This document shows positions 1-6,514 of a stretch of 17,952 nt of DNA, piece after piece. The notes under the pieces were generated by a model that was not told the DNA's origin, made no database searches, and saw nothing but the letters and a program-made list of their open reading frames with translations. A program made the position numbers and the translations under genes. Source of the DNA: Oceanococcus sp041625325 (lineage in GTDB: Bacteria > Pseudomonadota > Gammaproteobacteria > Nevskiales > Oceanococcaceae); assembly GCA_041625325.1 (NCBI GenBank), contig JBFJTN010000050.1, positions 1 to 17,952 on the forward strand. Reading direction: 5' to 3'. Position 1 is the first letter of the stretch. Each line of letters begins with the position of its first letter.

Positions 1-62
1 GCGGCCCTGGCCTGCGGCCCGCCACGCCCCCGCCGCAGCGGTCGCGGCAGGGCGCCTCCGGA

Positions 63-92
63 TTGTGCAACGCAGCATGTTCGGGATAGACT
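63..92 (+). promoter_or_regulatory. candidate sigma-70 promoter of the export operon
   Basis: A TTGTGC hexamer (63-68) and a TAGACT hexamer (87-92) are separated by 18 bases. They match the -35 and -10 consensus at 3 and 4 of 6 positions, including TTG and the first A and last T of the -10. The pair lies about 40 bases before the ATG of the RND gene, which fits a short leader. This is a consensus match by eye only. The upstream 60 bases are very GC-rich and show no recognisable gene. Confidence 0.35.
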
Positions 93-109
93 TAAGGCCC
101 TCGCCTTAA
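92..109. repeat. inverted repeat at the expected transcription start
   Basis: Perfect 7-base arms, TTAAGGC (92-98) and GCCTTAA (103-109), flank a 4-base loop. The repeat directly adjoins the candidate -10 box and would cover the transcription start and early leader. It could be a repressor operator or a 5' leader hairpin. There is no T-run after it, so it does not look like an intrinsic terminator. The AT-containing arms stand out in otherwise very GC-rich DNA. Confidence 0.45.
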
Positions 110-129
110 CTTTCTGCCGCCGGCCCTCG

Positions 130-2622
130 ATGAGCTCTCCCAAGCCCTCTGCCTTCACCCAGCTGCGCGCCCGCACCGAAGCGGGATTCGCCCGCTGGGG
201 CGCCTTCTGCCACGACCATCCCTGGTGGATCATCGCCGCCATCAGCGCCGCGCTGGTGTTCTTCTCCAGCTACTTCTCGCAGATGGAGGTGGACACCTCG
301 AACGAAAGCTATCTGCGCGAGACCGACCCCGCGCGGGTCGCCTACGACGCCTTCCAGCGCGAATTCGGCAAGGATGAGCGGATTGTCGTGCTGGTCGAGA
401 GCGACGGCGACATCATCAACGAGTCCTTCCTGCGCCGCCTGGAGTCGCTGCATCAGGCGCTGGAGAACACCTATCAGGTGGACAAGGTCGACAGCCTGAT
501 CAATGCGCGGCTGACCCTGGGGCGGGACGATCAGCTGATCGTTCAGGATCTGCTGGAGGACTGGCCGCAGGACGCGGCGGGATTCCAGTTGCTGCGCGAG
601 CGCATCCTCGCCAACCCGCTGTACCGGCAGCAGTTCGTCAGCGGCGACCTGAGCCGGGCCGCGCTCATCGTGACCCCGGACACCTACACGGCCAGCCATT
701 CCGGCGCGGACAATGACACCGCGCTGGAGGATTTCGATTTCAGTGCCGGCTTCGACGATGTGGACACACTGCTGGAGGCAAGCCCCGCGCCGGCAGGGGA
801 CGACGCGGCCCATTTCATCACCGACCAGGAAATTTACGGTCTGCTGGATGCGATCAAGGCGCTGAAGCCGAGCTTCGCCGCCGAGGATTTCCGCATCAGC
901 CTGGCCGGCTCTCCCTACGTGATGCACCAGCTGACCTTCATCCTGGGGCGGGACATGTTCCTGTTCTCCGGCGTGGGCGTCCTGCTGATCGCCGCCCTGC
1001 TCTTCGCCGTGTTCCGCCGCTGGATCATCGTGGTGCTGCCGGTGATGGTGTCCGCACTGTCGGTGTATCTCACCTTCGCCCTGATGTGCTTCTTCGGCAT
1101 GGTGATCACCACCTCGGTGCAGATCCTGCCTTCCCTGCTGCTGGCCGTCGGGGTGGGCAACGCGGTGCACATCTTCACCGTGTTCTTCCAGGCCCAGGAC
1201 CGCGGCGAGAGCAAGCGCGAGGCCCTGCGTTACGCGCTCGGCCACTCCGGCCTGGCCGTGATGATGACCGGGCTGACCACCGCAGGCGGCCTGGCCTCCT
1301 TCGTCACCGCCAACCTCAAACCGGTCGCCGACATCGGCATCGTCGCCCCCATGGGGATCCTCTGTGCCCTGCTCTTCTCCCTCACCCTGCTGCCGGCCCT
1401 GATCGCGGTCACCCCATTCCGCCCGCGGCCGCTGCGCGAGGACGATGACAGCCCGCTGCAGCGCTTCCTGGCCGGCTGTGCCCGCGTCTCCACCACCTAC
1501 CCGCTGCGGGTGATCGGCCTGTGGTTCGCTCTCATCGCGATCAGCCTGCTGCTGGTCAGCCGCATCCAGCCCAGTCACTTCCCGCTGGACTGGTTTCCGG
1601 TGGGCAGCGAGGTCCGCGAGGCCACCAAGACCCTGGACAGCCAGTTCAAGGGCGCAACCTATACCGAGATCCTGATCGACAGCGGCCAGGACTATGGTCT
1701 ACACGAGCCGGAACTGCTGCAGGCCGTGGATCGGGCGGTGACCTTCCTGAAGGAACTGCGGATCGGCCAGGTGCAGGCCGGGCATACGGTCTCCCTGCTG
1801 GATATCAACAAGGAACTGCATCAGGCGCTCAACGGCAACGACCCGGCCTTCTACCGCATCCCCGATGACCGCGCCCTGATCGCCCAGGAACTGCTGCTGT
1901 TCGAGAACTCGGGCAGCGACGATCTGGAGGACTTCGTCGATACCAACTTCCGCAAGATGCGCATCACGGTCAAGATGCCCTTTGTTGACGGCATCGAGTA
2001 CGGCGCCTACCTGCCTGCCATGCGTGCCGGATTCGACGAGATCATCGGCGACCGCGCCGAGGTGACCTACACCGGGGTCATCCTGCTGCTGGCAGGCAGC
2101 GTGGATGCCCTGATCGGCGACACCATCCGCGCCTACCTGCTGGCCTTCCTCATCATCTCTCCGCTGATGATGCTGCTGGTGGGCTCGGTGCGCATCGGTC
2201 TGCTCAGCATGATTCCCAATCTGGCGCCCATCGTGATCACCCTGGCCCTGATGTCCCTGCTGGGCATCCCGCTGGATGCCTTCACCCTGCTGGTGGGCTC
2301 CATCGCGCTGGGGCTGGCGGTGGATGACACCATCCACTTCATGCACAACTACCAGCGCTACTTCAGCCAGAGCGGCGACGCCGCGCTGGCCGTGCGCCAG
2401 ACCCTGCGCACCACCGGCAAGGCCCTGCTGATCACCTCGGTGGTGCTCTCCGGCGCCTTTTTCGTCAACATGCTGGGCACCATGTACAACCTGCAGCATT
2501 TCGGCCTGCTGACCGGCTTCTGCATCATCGTCGCCTTCCTCGCCGACGTGTTGCTGGCGCCGGCCCTGATGACGGTGCTGGCCGCCTGGAAATCCCGATC
2601 CCTCAAGGAGGCATACGCGTGA
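130..2622 (+). CDS. RND/MMPL superfamily inner-membrane exporter
   Basis: This 830-residue protein has the two-fold layout of the RND superfamily (MMPL type, COG1033-like). One N-terminal membrane helix (about residues 31-50) is followed by a periplasmic domain. A block of about five helices spans about 275-430. A second half repeats the plan, with one helix near 465, a periplasmic domain, and a helix block at about 670-820. The second half carries GLAVDDTIHF (728-737), the usual acidic membrane motif linked to proton coupling. The matching site in the first half is GVGNAVHIF (341-349), without the acidic pair. Family members export lipids or hydrophobic molecules by proton motive force. The next two genes encode a periplasmic LolA-like protein and an outer-membrane barrel, so this is probably the inner-membrane part of a three-component route. 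The substrate cannot be read. No strong ribosome binding site precedes the ATG. Confidence 0.9.
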   Translation: MSSPKPSAFTQLRARTEAGFARWGAFCHDHPWWIIAAISAALVFFSSYFSQMEVDTSNESYLRETDPARVAYDAFQREFGKDERIVVLVESDGDIINESFLRRLESLHQALENTYQVDKVDSLINARLTLGRDDQLIVQDLLEDWPQDAAGFQLLRERILANPLYRQQFVSGDLSRAALIVTPDTYTASHSGADNDTALEDFDFSAGFDDVDTLLEASPAPAGDDAAHFITDQEIYGLLDAIKALKPSFAAEDFRISLAGSPYVMHQLTFILGRDMFLFSGVGVLLIAALLFAVFRRWIIVVLPVMVSALSVYLTFALMCFFGMVITTSVQILPSLLLAVGVGNAVHIFTVFFQAQDRGESKREALRYALGHSGLAVMMTGLTTAGGLASFVTANLKPVADIGIVAPMGILCALLFSLTLLPALIAVTPFRPRPLREDDDSPLQRFLAGCARVSTTYPLRVIGLWFALIAISLLLVSRIQPSHFPLDWFPVGSEVREATKTLDSQFKGATYTEILIDSGQDYGLHEPELLQAVDRAVTFLKELRIGQVQAGHTVSLLDINKELHQALNGNDPAFYRIPDDRALIAQELLLFENSGSDDLEDFVDTNFRKMRITVKMPFVDGIEYGAYLPAMRAGFDEIIGDRAEVTYTGVILLLAGSVDALIGDTIRAYLLAFLIISPLMMLLVGSVRIGLLSMIPNLAPIVITLALMSLLGIPLDAFTLLVGSIALGLAVDDTIHFMHNYQRYFSQSGDAALAVRQTLRTTGKALLITSVVLSGAFFVNMLGTMYNLQHFGLLTGFCIIVAFLADVLLAPALMTVLAAWKSRSLKEAYA
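2605..2611 (+). promoter_or_regulatory. Shine-Dalgarno site for the LolA-like gene
   Basis: AAGGAGG lies inside the end of the RND coding sequence, 7 bases before the GTG at 2619. It fixes GTG as the start of the next gene despite the 4-base overlap with the RND stop codon (GTGA). Confidence 0.75.
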
Positions 2623-3425
2623 GACTTCGTGACCGCATCACCCTGCTGGGCCTGCTGGCGGCGCTGCCGCTGGGCCTGGCCGCCCAGCCCGACGCCCGCG
2701 AGATCATGCAGCAGGTCAAGGACCGCGACGACGGCAACAACGTGGTCATGGACATGAACATGACCCTGATCGACGCCGACGGCGACACCCGCGAGCGGCT
2801 GATCCGTTCCTTCCGCCGGGACGACCCGGCAGCCCCGCGCAACACCCAGAGCATCATGTTCTTCCTCGGCCCGGCCAACGTGAAGGACACCGGCTTTCTC
2901 ACCTACGACTATGACGACGGCGACAAGGACGACGATCAGTGGCTGTACCTGCCGGCCCTGAAGAAGGTCAAACGCATCGCGGCGGCGGACAAGAGCGGCA
3001 GCTTCATGGGCTCGGACTTCACCTATGCGGACATGAGCAGCCCGGACCTGGATGACTACGACTACGAACTGATGAAGGAAACCGCGGTGGACGGCCATCC
3101 GGTCTGGCAGATACTGTCCACCCCCAAATCCCAGGATGAAATCGAGCGCACCGGCTACAGCAAGTCGGTCGTCTTCGTCCGCCAGGACAATCTGGTGGTG
3201 GTGCGCGCGGTCAACTGGCTGGCCAAGGGCGGAAGGCTGAAATTCATGGAAGTGCGCCAGCTGGAGAAGATCGATGGCATCTGGACCCCGCTGGAAATGG
3301 TCATGACCACCAAGAAGGGCAAGCAGACCGAACACGCCAGCGTGCTGCGCTGGGAGGGCGTGAAGTACAACCAGCCGCTGGATGACGAGCTGTTCTCCCA
3401 GCGCCGCCTCAGCCAGGGCCTGTAA
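2619..3425 (+). CDS. LolA-like outer-membrane lipoprotein-sorting family protein
   Basis: This 268-residue exported protein starts with GTG overlapping the RND stop codon and has a good Shine-Dalgarno. A Sec signal peptide covers about residues 1-22, with cleavage likely after LGLAA. The mature part matches the LolA_like / COG2834 outer-membrane lipoprotein-sorting type: an early REIM helix, then FRR, MFFLGPANVKDTGFLTYDY, QWLYLPALKKVKRI and SFMGSDFTYADM. The family folds as an open half-barrel with a hydrophobic groove that carries lipids or acyl chains across the periplasm. Members are often encoded next to MMPL/RND exporters, as here. No lipobox cysteine is present, so it should be soluble in the periplasm. 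It is inferred to pass the exporter's substrate on toward the outer membrane. Family assignment is firm; the cargo is unknown. Confidence 0.88.
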   Translation: MRLRDRITLLGLLAALPLGLAAQPDAREIMQQVKDRDDGNNVVMDMNMTLIDADGDTRERLIRSFRRDDPAAPRNTQSIMFFLGPANVKDTGFLTYDYDDGDKDDDQWLYLPALKKVKRIAAADKSGSFMGSDFTYADMSSPDLDDYDYELMKETAVDGHPVWQILSTPKSQDEIERTGYSKSVVFVRQDNLVVVRAVNWLAKGGRLKFMEVRQLEKIDGIWTPLEMVMTTKKGKQTEHASVLRWEGVKYNQPLDDELFSQRRLSQGL

Positions 3426-3432
3426 GCACCCC

Positions 3433-4974
3433 ATGCCGACATGCGGCTGCCCGCCGGCCCGTCTGGGCGCCGGCCTGCTCGTCCTGTTCTGGGCTGCCGC
3501 GGCGACCGGGCAGGACGACATGGACGAGGTGCTGCAGGGCTTCGATGACCTGGACAGCTACAGCGAGGTCATCGAACTGGCCGAGGAATCGCCTGCGGAC
3601 GCCTTCGCTCCCAAGCGCTGGGAGCTGGGTGGCAGCCTGAGCGCTTCGGCCAGCTACAACCTGCGGGAGCACAGCTCCAGCACCGGCACCGACTACGGCG
3701 GCCTGTCCCGCCTGCGCGCCCGCGCCGGTGTGAATCTGGAGGGTCGCCTGTCGGATGCCTGGCGGCTGCGCCTGGATCTGACGGGCTGGCAGGATGTCGC
3801 CTACGCCCTGCGCGACGCCGACTACACAACGGAAGTGATCAGCGCCTACGAGCGCGATGCCCAGCTGCAGGACGCCTGGATCGCTGGCCGCCTGGCCACG
3901 GCCTGGGATATCAAGCTGGGCCGGCAGGTTGCAGTGTGGGGCTTTGCCGACAATCTGCGCGTGCTGGACGTGCTCAACCCGCTGGACAACCTCGAACCCG
4001 GCCTGGCCGACGTGGAGGACCTGCGCCGCCCGGTGGGCATGCTGCGCCTGGACCATTTCCGCGGCGCCTGGCAGATCAGCGGCTTTGTCGTGCCGGAGCA
4101 GCGCTTCTCGCGCAATCCGCCCTATGGCAGCGACTTCTACCCGCTGACGGATAGTGAAGGCAATGCACTGCGTTACCGCTCCGAACAACCCGAAAGCCTG
4201 GAGAACCTGAGCGGCGCCCTGGCCCTGGTCGGGCGCTTCTCCGGCTGGGACCTGAGCTTCAATCTGTCACGGCACTGGCACGACGAGCCCTGGCTGGACG
4301 CCAGTGCATTCGACAGCAGCGACCCGAACGCCAGCCAGGAGGATTTCGAGCAGGCCGCTGTCCTGCGCCACAGCCCGGTCACCCTGGCCGGCTTCGGCGT
4401 CCAGCTGACCCGGGGCAGCTGGCTGTTCAAGCAGGAGGCTGCCTGGCTGCATGAACTGGAACTCACCAGCAGCAGCGAGCTCGACACGGGCCTCCCCCTG
4501 CTGGGCGATCTGCCCCTGGTCGGAGACCTGCTGCCGGCACCGGGGGATGGCCAGATCCTGCCCACCGGCGGCCGCCGGGTCGGGCGCCTGGACCTGTTGC
4601 TGGGGCTGGAATATTTCGGCCTGGCCGGCAGCAGCATCGCGCTGGAAAGCTCGGCCCGACGCATCATCGACTACGCCGAGGACCTGGCCTGGTCGGGCTA
4701 TCTCGAATGGCGCGGCGAAACCGCCCTGCGCCTGACCCGCGACTTCCTCAATGAACGGCTGCGCCTGCATCTGATCGGCCTGCTGCTGCATCGCGACGGG
4801 CAGATCTGGGACGCCAGTGGCGGTGCCCTGTACCGGCTTCAGCTCGAATACGATCTGGGCCGCGGCCTCATCGCCTCCGGCGGCGTCGTGCTCTACGACG
4901 GCGGCGAGCAGCTGCCCTTCAATGTGATGGCCCGCAACGACCGGGCCTTCAGCGAGTTGCGCTGGAGCTTCTGA
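3433..4974 (+). CDS. outer-membrane beta-barrel protein, DUF1302-like
   Basis: The product is about 513 residues. I chose the ATG at 3433, 7 bases after the previous stop, because it gives a proper signal peptide (hydrophobic GAGLLVLFWAAAATG, cleavage before QDD). An in-frame ATG at 3382 would overlap the previous gene and bury the signal. After an acidic N-terminal stretch the protein is a series of alternating amphipathic strands. It includes LGRQVAVWGFADNLRVLDV followed by NPLDN, a pattern I associate with DUF1302 proteins. It ends in LRWSF; a terminal phenylalanine is typical of barrels inserted by BAM. DUF1302-type barrels are often found with MMPL exporters and LolA-like proteins, so this is the likely outer-membrane end of the route. 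A general outer-membrane porin is the alternative. No clear Shine-Dalgarno is seen, so translation may be coupled to the upstream gene. Confidence 0.75.
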   Translation: MPTCGCPPARLGAGLLVLFWAAAATGQDDMDEVLQGFDDLDSYSEVIELAEESPADAFAPKRWELGGSLSASASYNLREHSSSTGTDYGGLSRLRARAGVNLEGRLSDAWRLRLDLTGWQDVAYALRDADYTTEVISAYERDAQLQDAWIAGRLATAWDIKLGRQVAVWGFADNLRVLDVLNPLDNLEPGLADVEDLRRPVGMLRLDHFRGAWQISGFVVPEQRFSRNPPYGSDFYPLTDSEGNALRYRSEQPESLENLSGALALVGRFSGWDLSFNLSRHWHDEPWLDASAFDSSDPNASQEDFEQAAVLRHSPVTLAGFGVQLTRGSWLFKQEAAWLHELELTSSSELDTGLPLLGDLPLVGDLLPAPGDGQILPTGGRRVGRLDLLLGLEYFGLAGSSIALESSARRIIDYAEDLAWSGYLEWRGETALRLTRDFLNERLRLHLIGLLLHRDGQIWDASGGALYRLQLEYDLGRGLIASGGVVLYDGGEQLPFNVMARNDRAFSELRWSF

Positions 4975-4999
4975 GCGCGGCTGACGCCAGCCGGCTCAG
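4971..4999. terminator. hairpin between convergent genes covering both stop codons
   Basis: The left arm CTGAGCGCGGCT (4971-4982) pairs with the right arm AGCCGGCTCAG (4989-4999) over 11 base pairs with one bulged base and a 6-base loop. The left arm contains the TGA of the plus-strand barrel gene, and the right arm contains the stop of the minus-strand lipoprotein gene. No T-run follows on either strand, so it is not a classical intrinsic terminator. It may be a shared termination or 3'-end stabilising element for both converging transcripts. Confidence 0.5.
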
Positions 5000-5640
5000 G
5001 GCCGGGCAAAGCGCAGCAGATTCCCGCGCGCCAGATGAATCAGCTCCAGTGCGTCGGGCGTCGCCTGGAGTATGCCGAAGCAGCGGCCAGCATCGCGGAT
5101 TTCAGGGTCGGTCAGGACCAGTTGCGGGCCTTGATCACCGGGCTCGCCCTGGCAGGCCGGCACCAGTTGCAGGAAATCCAGGCCAGTGAATCGCCCGCCG
5201 TAGATCTGACGCACTTCGGAGCCGATGATCTCCATGACGTAGTCCGGGTCGTCCAGCGAATGCCACTCGCCCTGGAGTTGCGCGCGCAGTTCGGCGTGGG
5301 GATCACCCTGATGCGCCAGCCGGACCGCGTCAAGCAGCACGGACGCCGTGATGTCCCCCACGTCGATCAGCTGCCCGCTGATGCGCAGAGGGGTATTCAG
5401 CGCAAGCCCGTCCACGAAGTCCAGCAGCTTGCTGTCCGCCTGCTCCGCCCGGTAGGCGTAGAACTTCCAGCCCTGACCATGGAAGGCGCACAGATCCACG
5501 CCATCAATGACATCGCAGCCCTGGTTCAGTACCGGCCAGTCCTGTGGGACACCGGTGGCGAGAGGGTCATCGACCAGGCTGGCACAGGCCGCGCTCAGCA
5601 GCGCCGGGACTGCCAGGGCCAGGCTCCGAGGCCAGCTCAT
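4996..5640 (-). CDS. putative lipoprotein of unknown function
   Basis: This minus-strand gene encodes about 214 residues from the ATG at 5640. A GTG at 5652 would add four residues. The N-terminus is a signal sequence ending in LLSAAC, which could be a lipobox with the cysteine at residue 19, although serine at -3 is not ideal. The mature part is mixed alpha/beta with four more cysteines (in GCDVIDGVDLC, PACQG and GRCFG), suggesting disulfide bonds in the periplasm. A central part describes an acidic, Gly-poor globular domain (QLQGEWHSLDDPDYVMEI). I recognise no family. It lies 42 bases downstream of the small cysteine-rich gene on the same strand, so the two are probably co-transcribed, and it converges on the export operon. 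No clear Shine-Dalgarno supports either start. Confidence 0.7.
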   Translation of the reverse strand: MSWPRSLALAVPALLSAACASLVDDPLATGVPQDWPVLNQGCDVIDGVDLCAFHGQGWKFYAYRAEQADSKLLDFVDGLALNTPLRISGQLIDVGDITASVLLDAVRLAHQGDPHAELRAQLQGEWHSLDDPDYVMEIIGSEVRQIYGGRFTGLDFLQLVPACQGEPGDQGPQLVLTDPEIRDAGRCFGILQATPDALELIHLARGNLLRFARP

Positions 5641-5682
5641 CAGGACGAACACCGCAGCCGGGCAGACCGAATTCGCCGCATG

Positions 5683-6048
5683 TCAGGGCCTCAGCGTAAT
5701 CACGGGTGTGACGACACCGTTGCACGGGTAGCAGCAATTGCTGCAGCGCTGACCGTTCCTGGGGCCGGTGCCCCAGTAGATGTCCTCCCGGTTCCTCACC
5801 CAGGCGCCGTAGCACAGGGTTTCGCCGACCAGACACGAGGTCCTGATGCTGTGCAGCTGAGAGTCGTCGAACAGGTAAACCCTGTCGGGCCCGGGCCAGC
5901 TGTAAGCCGGCCGGTTCTGCGAATACATCGCCAGCTCGACGACATTCGGATGGTCGCTCCTGACTTGCCAATCGATGAACTGGGCCCCGGCATCAGCCGG
6001 GTATGCGCCACACAGCATCATGGTCATGACCACAATAAGGCTTCGCAC
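5683..6048 (-). CDS. small cysteine-rich secreted protein, function unknown
   Basis: The product is about 121 residues. I chose the GTG at 6048 because AGGAG lies 9 bases upstream and the signal peptide then begins MRSLIVVMTMMLCG, with cleavage likely near ADAGA. A TTG at 6066 would give six more residues but overruns the Shine-Dalgarno. The mature domain is about 95 residues with aromatic, strand-like segments (VVELAMYSQNR, WPGPDRVYLFDD, TLCYGAWVRN, YWGTG). A cysteine cluster C-x2-CC-x2-C follows near the end, after two earlier cysteines (TSC, LCYG). The six mature cysteines suggest a compact disulfide-bonded or metal-binding extracytoplasmic protein. I recognise no named family. It is transcribed divergently from the large lipoprotein operon and upstream of the putative lipoprotein gene. 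Confidence 0.7.
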   Translation of the reverse strand: MRSLIVVMTMMLCGAYPADAGAQFIDWQVRSDHPNVVELAMYSQNRPAYSWPGPDRVYLFDDSQLHSIRTSCLVGETLCYGAWVRNREDIYWGTGPRNGQRCSNCCYPCNGVVTPVITLRP

Positions 6049-6057
6049 GGATGGAAA

Positions 6058-6062
6058 CTCCT
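6058..6062 (-). promoter_or_regulatory. Shine-Dalgarno deciding the start of the small secreted gene
   Basis: AGGAG on the minus strand (ctcct on the plus strand) lies 9 bases before the GTG at 6048-6046. This favours that GTG over the upstream TTG, which would place the Shine-Dalgarno inside the coding sequence. Confidence 0.5.
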
Positions 6063-6453
6063 GCAAGGCTTGATGCCCCGATTGTCATGGATCCCCGGCC
6101 CGGCTTCGCACAGGGCTCGATCTGATGCTCTCACTTCTTCAGGACAATGTCATCCACGCCCGCTCGCAGCGCAGGCAGGGGTCGCGCCGCCCGGATGCGT
6201 CACCAGGGGGCCATCCTGAGGGGCGTCAGCCGGGCGCCGCAGACCAGGGCGATGGCCCACCCGAAACGGGCCAAGTGTGGGCCGTGAACTGCGTCACAAC
6301 CGGTCGTCAGGGGCGCATGCTACTGTCCGTCCCGGATGATCGAAAGGCGGCGGACAGGGAGCCCTCCGTCGCCGCAGGTCGCAGGATCACCGGGACCGGA
6401 TTCGCTTACGGCCGCCCCGGCTTTCGTGCTAACTTGCAGAGGCGTCCAGGGTG

Positions 6454-6486
6454 TCGGACTGCGGGCAATGGTCCCGGGCAGTCCGA
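6454..6486 (+). promoter_or_regulatory. strong leader hairpin before the lipoprotein operon
   Basis: Nine-base perfect arms TCGGACTGC (6454-6462) and GCAGTCCGA (6478-6486) are extended inward by GGG/CCC across a 2-base bulge. The remaining loop is 7 bases. The hairpin ends 17 bases before the Shine-Dalgarno and 28 bases before the ATG of the 1767-residue protein. It could be an operator, an mRNA-stabilising leader or an attenuator. No T-run follows, so an intrinsic terminator is unlikely. Confidence 0.55.
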
Positions 6487-6503
6487 GCAGGGGTGAGGGC
6501 AGC

Positions 6504-6508
6504 GGAGG
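6504..6508 (+). promoter_or_regulatory. Shine-Dalgarno of the large lipoprotein gene
   Basis: GGAGG sits 6 bases before the ATG at 6515. It is the best ribosome binding site in the operon and fixes the start of the 1767-residue protein, which then begins with a proper lipoprotein signal. Confidence 0.75.
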
Positions 6509-6514
6509 CAGAAG

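Larger units (their letters stand above)
6063..6514. other. divergent intergenic region
   Basis: About 450 bases separate the divergent small secreted gene and the large lipoprotein gene. It must hold promoters for both strands, but I see none with convincing -35 and -10 boxes. Weak plus-strand AT-rich positions occur near 6430 (TAACTT preceded by TGC). Open frames here (for example 6125-6496) translate to Arg/Gly/Pro-rich sequence with no domain, signal or plausible ribosome binding site, so I do not call a gene. The one clear structure is the leader hairpin at 6454-6486. Confidence 0.5.

Noticed and set aside
106..1578. A 490-codon open frame on the minus strand opposite the RND gene
   Set aside because: Low-complexity Gln/Gly/His-rich translation opposite a clearly coding transporter with membrane segments and family motifs.
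5035..6219. A 394-codon plus-strand open frame across the two small minus-strand genes
   Set aside because: It has no signal or domain pattern, while the minus-strand frames give two signal peptides, a likely lipobox, a Shine-Dalgarno and cysteine clusters.
6125..6496. A possible short gene or RiPP precursor in the gap before the lipoprotein operon
   Set aside because: The translation is Arg/Gly/Pro-rich with no core-like or leader-like pattern and no good ribosome binding site, and it runs through the leader hairpin. I saw no other convincing precursor peptide near the operon.
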